Source: an uncultured Prevotella sp. (lineage in GTDB: Bacteria; Bacteroidota; Bacteroidia; Bacteroidales; Bacteroidaceae). From it: DNA of 14,473 bases. Below the pieces are notes generated by a model. It made no database searches. It saw only the letters and a list, made by a program, of their open reading frames with translations, and was not told the DNA's origin. Below, piece after piece: positions 14,451 through 14,473 of the stretch. Location of the stretch: NCBI GenBank assembly GCA_900544825.1, contig UQWP01000077.1, forward strand, positions 1 through 14,473, read 5' to 3'. Position 1 is the first letter of the stretch. The number at the start of each line of letters is the position of its first letter. The position numbers were made by a program, and so were the translations under genes.

Positions 14451-14473
14451 CATAGAAATTCAACATCAGGGTG

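Noticed and set aside
1..14473. CRISPR array, phage genes, toxin-antitoxin pair or defence island
   Set aside because: No regularly spaced repeats, integrase, transposase, nuclease or toxin-like genes are seen; the gene content is housekeeping.

Overview
The window looks like chromosomal DNA of a Bacteroidales bacterium, most likely Prevotella/Segatella. This rests on several things: Bacteroidetes-type promoters (a -7 box TAnnTTTG, sometimes with a TTTG about 20 nt upstream) before several genes; almost no Shine-Dalgarno sequences; a DUF4369 lipoprotein and a porin-family outer-membrane barrel; a GT3-type (not GT5-type) glycogen synthase next to a short-form alpha-glucan phosphorylase; and the tRNA and 5S sequences. 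The genus is inferred from remembered sequence character, not from a search.

Layout. Bases 1-47 are the 3' end of a 5S rRNA, so the window starts at the end of an rRNA operon, closed by a strong terminator. Next come a 65-bp palindromic MITE-like insertion with 7-bp direct repeats, and a small exported protein of unknown function on the minus strand. From 812 to 5107 lies a glycogen metabolism pair: glycogen synthase, then alpha-glucan phosphorylase. Terminators at 5149-5184 and 5284-5330 separate this pair from the convergent minus-strand genes prs (PRPP synthetase) and a ThiE/TenI-like protein. A short divergent promoter region then leads into nspC (carboxynorspermidine decarboxylase, polyamine synthesis) on the plus strand. 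After a long terminator hairpin, a good promoter drives tRNA-Gly(GCC) and tRNA-Leu(UAA). Only 22 nt further on begins a DUF4369/thioredoxin-fold lipoprotein, followed by the ComM/YifB AAA+ ATPase. metG (methionyl-tRNA synthetase with a C-terminal tRNA-binding domain) follows with its own promoter. A two-way terminator separates it from a minus-strand outer-membrane beta-barrel protein. The last bases carry a promoter for a plus-strand gene beyond the window.

Most of the window is core housekeeping: translation (5S, tRNAs, metG), nucleotide precursor supply (prs), storage glucan turnover (synthase plus phosphorylase), polyamine synthesis (nspC) and DNA branch migration (comM). I found no defence system, CRISPR array, phage region or biosynthetic cluster, and no convincing undescribed multi-gene system. 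The items most worth a second look are small: the MITE-like insertion beside the rRNA operon, a tRNA-Gly whose T-loop has C at the normally invariant U55, a thioredoxin-fold lipoprotein without its CxxC and apparently read from a tRNA promoter, and a ThiE-like protein lacking the usual catalytic loop.
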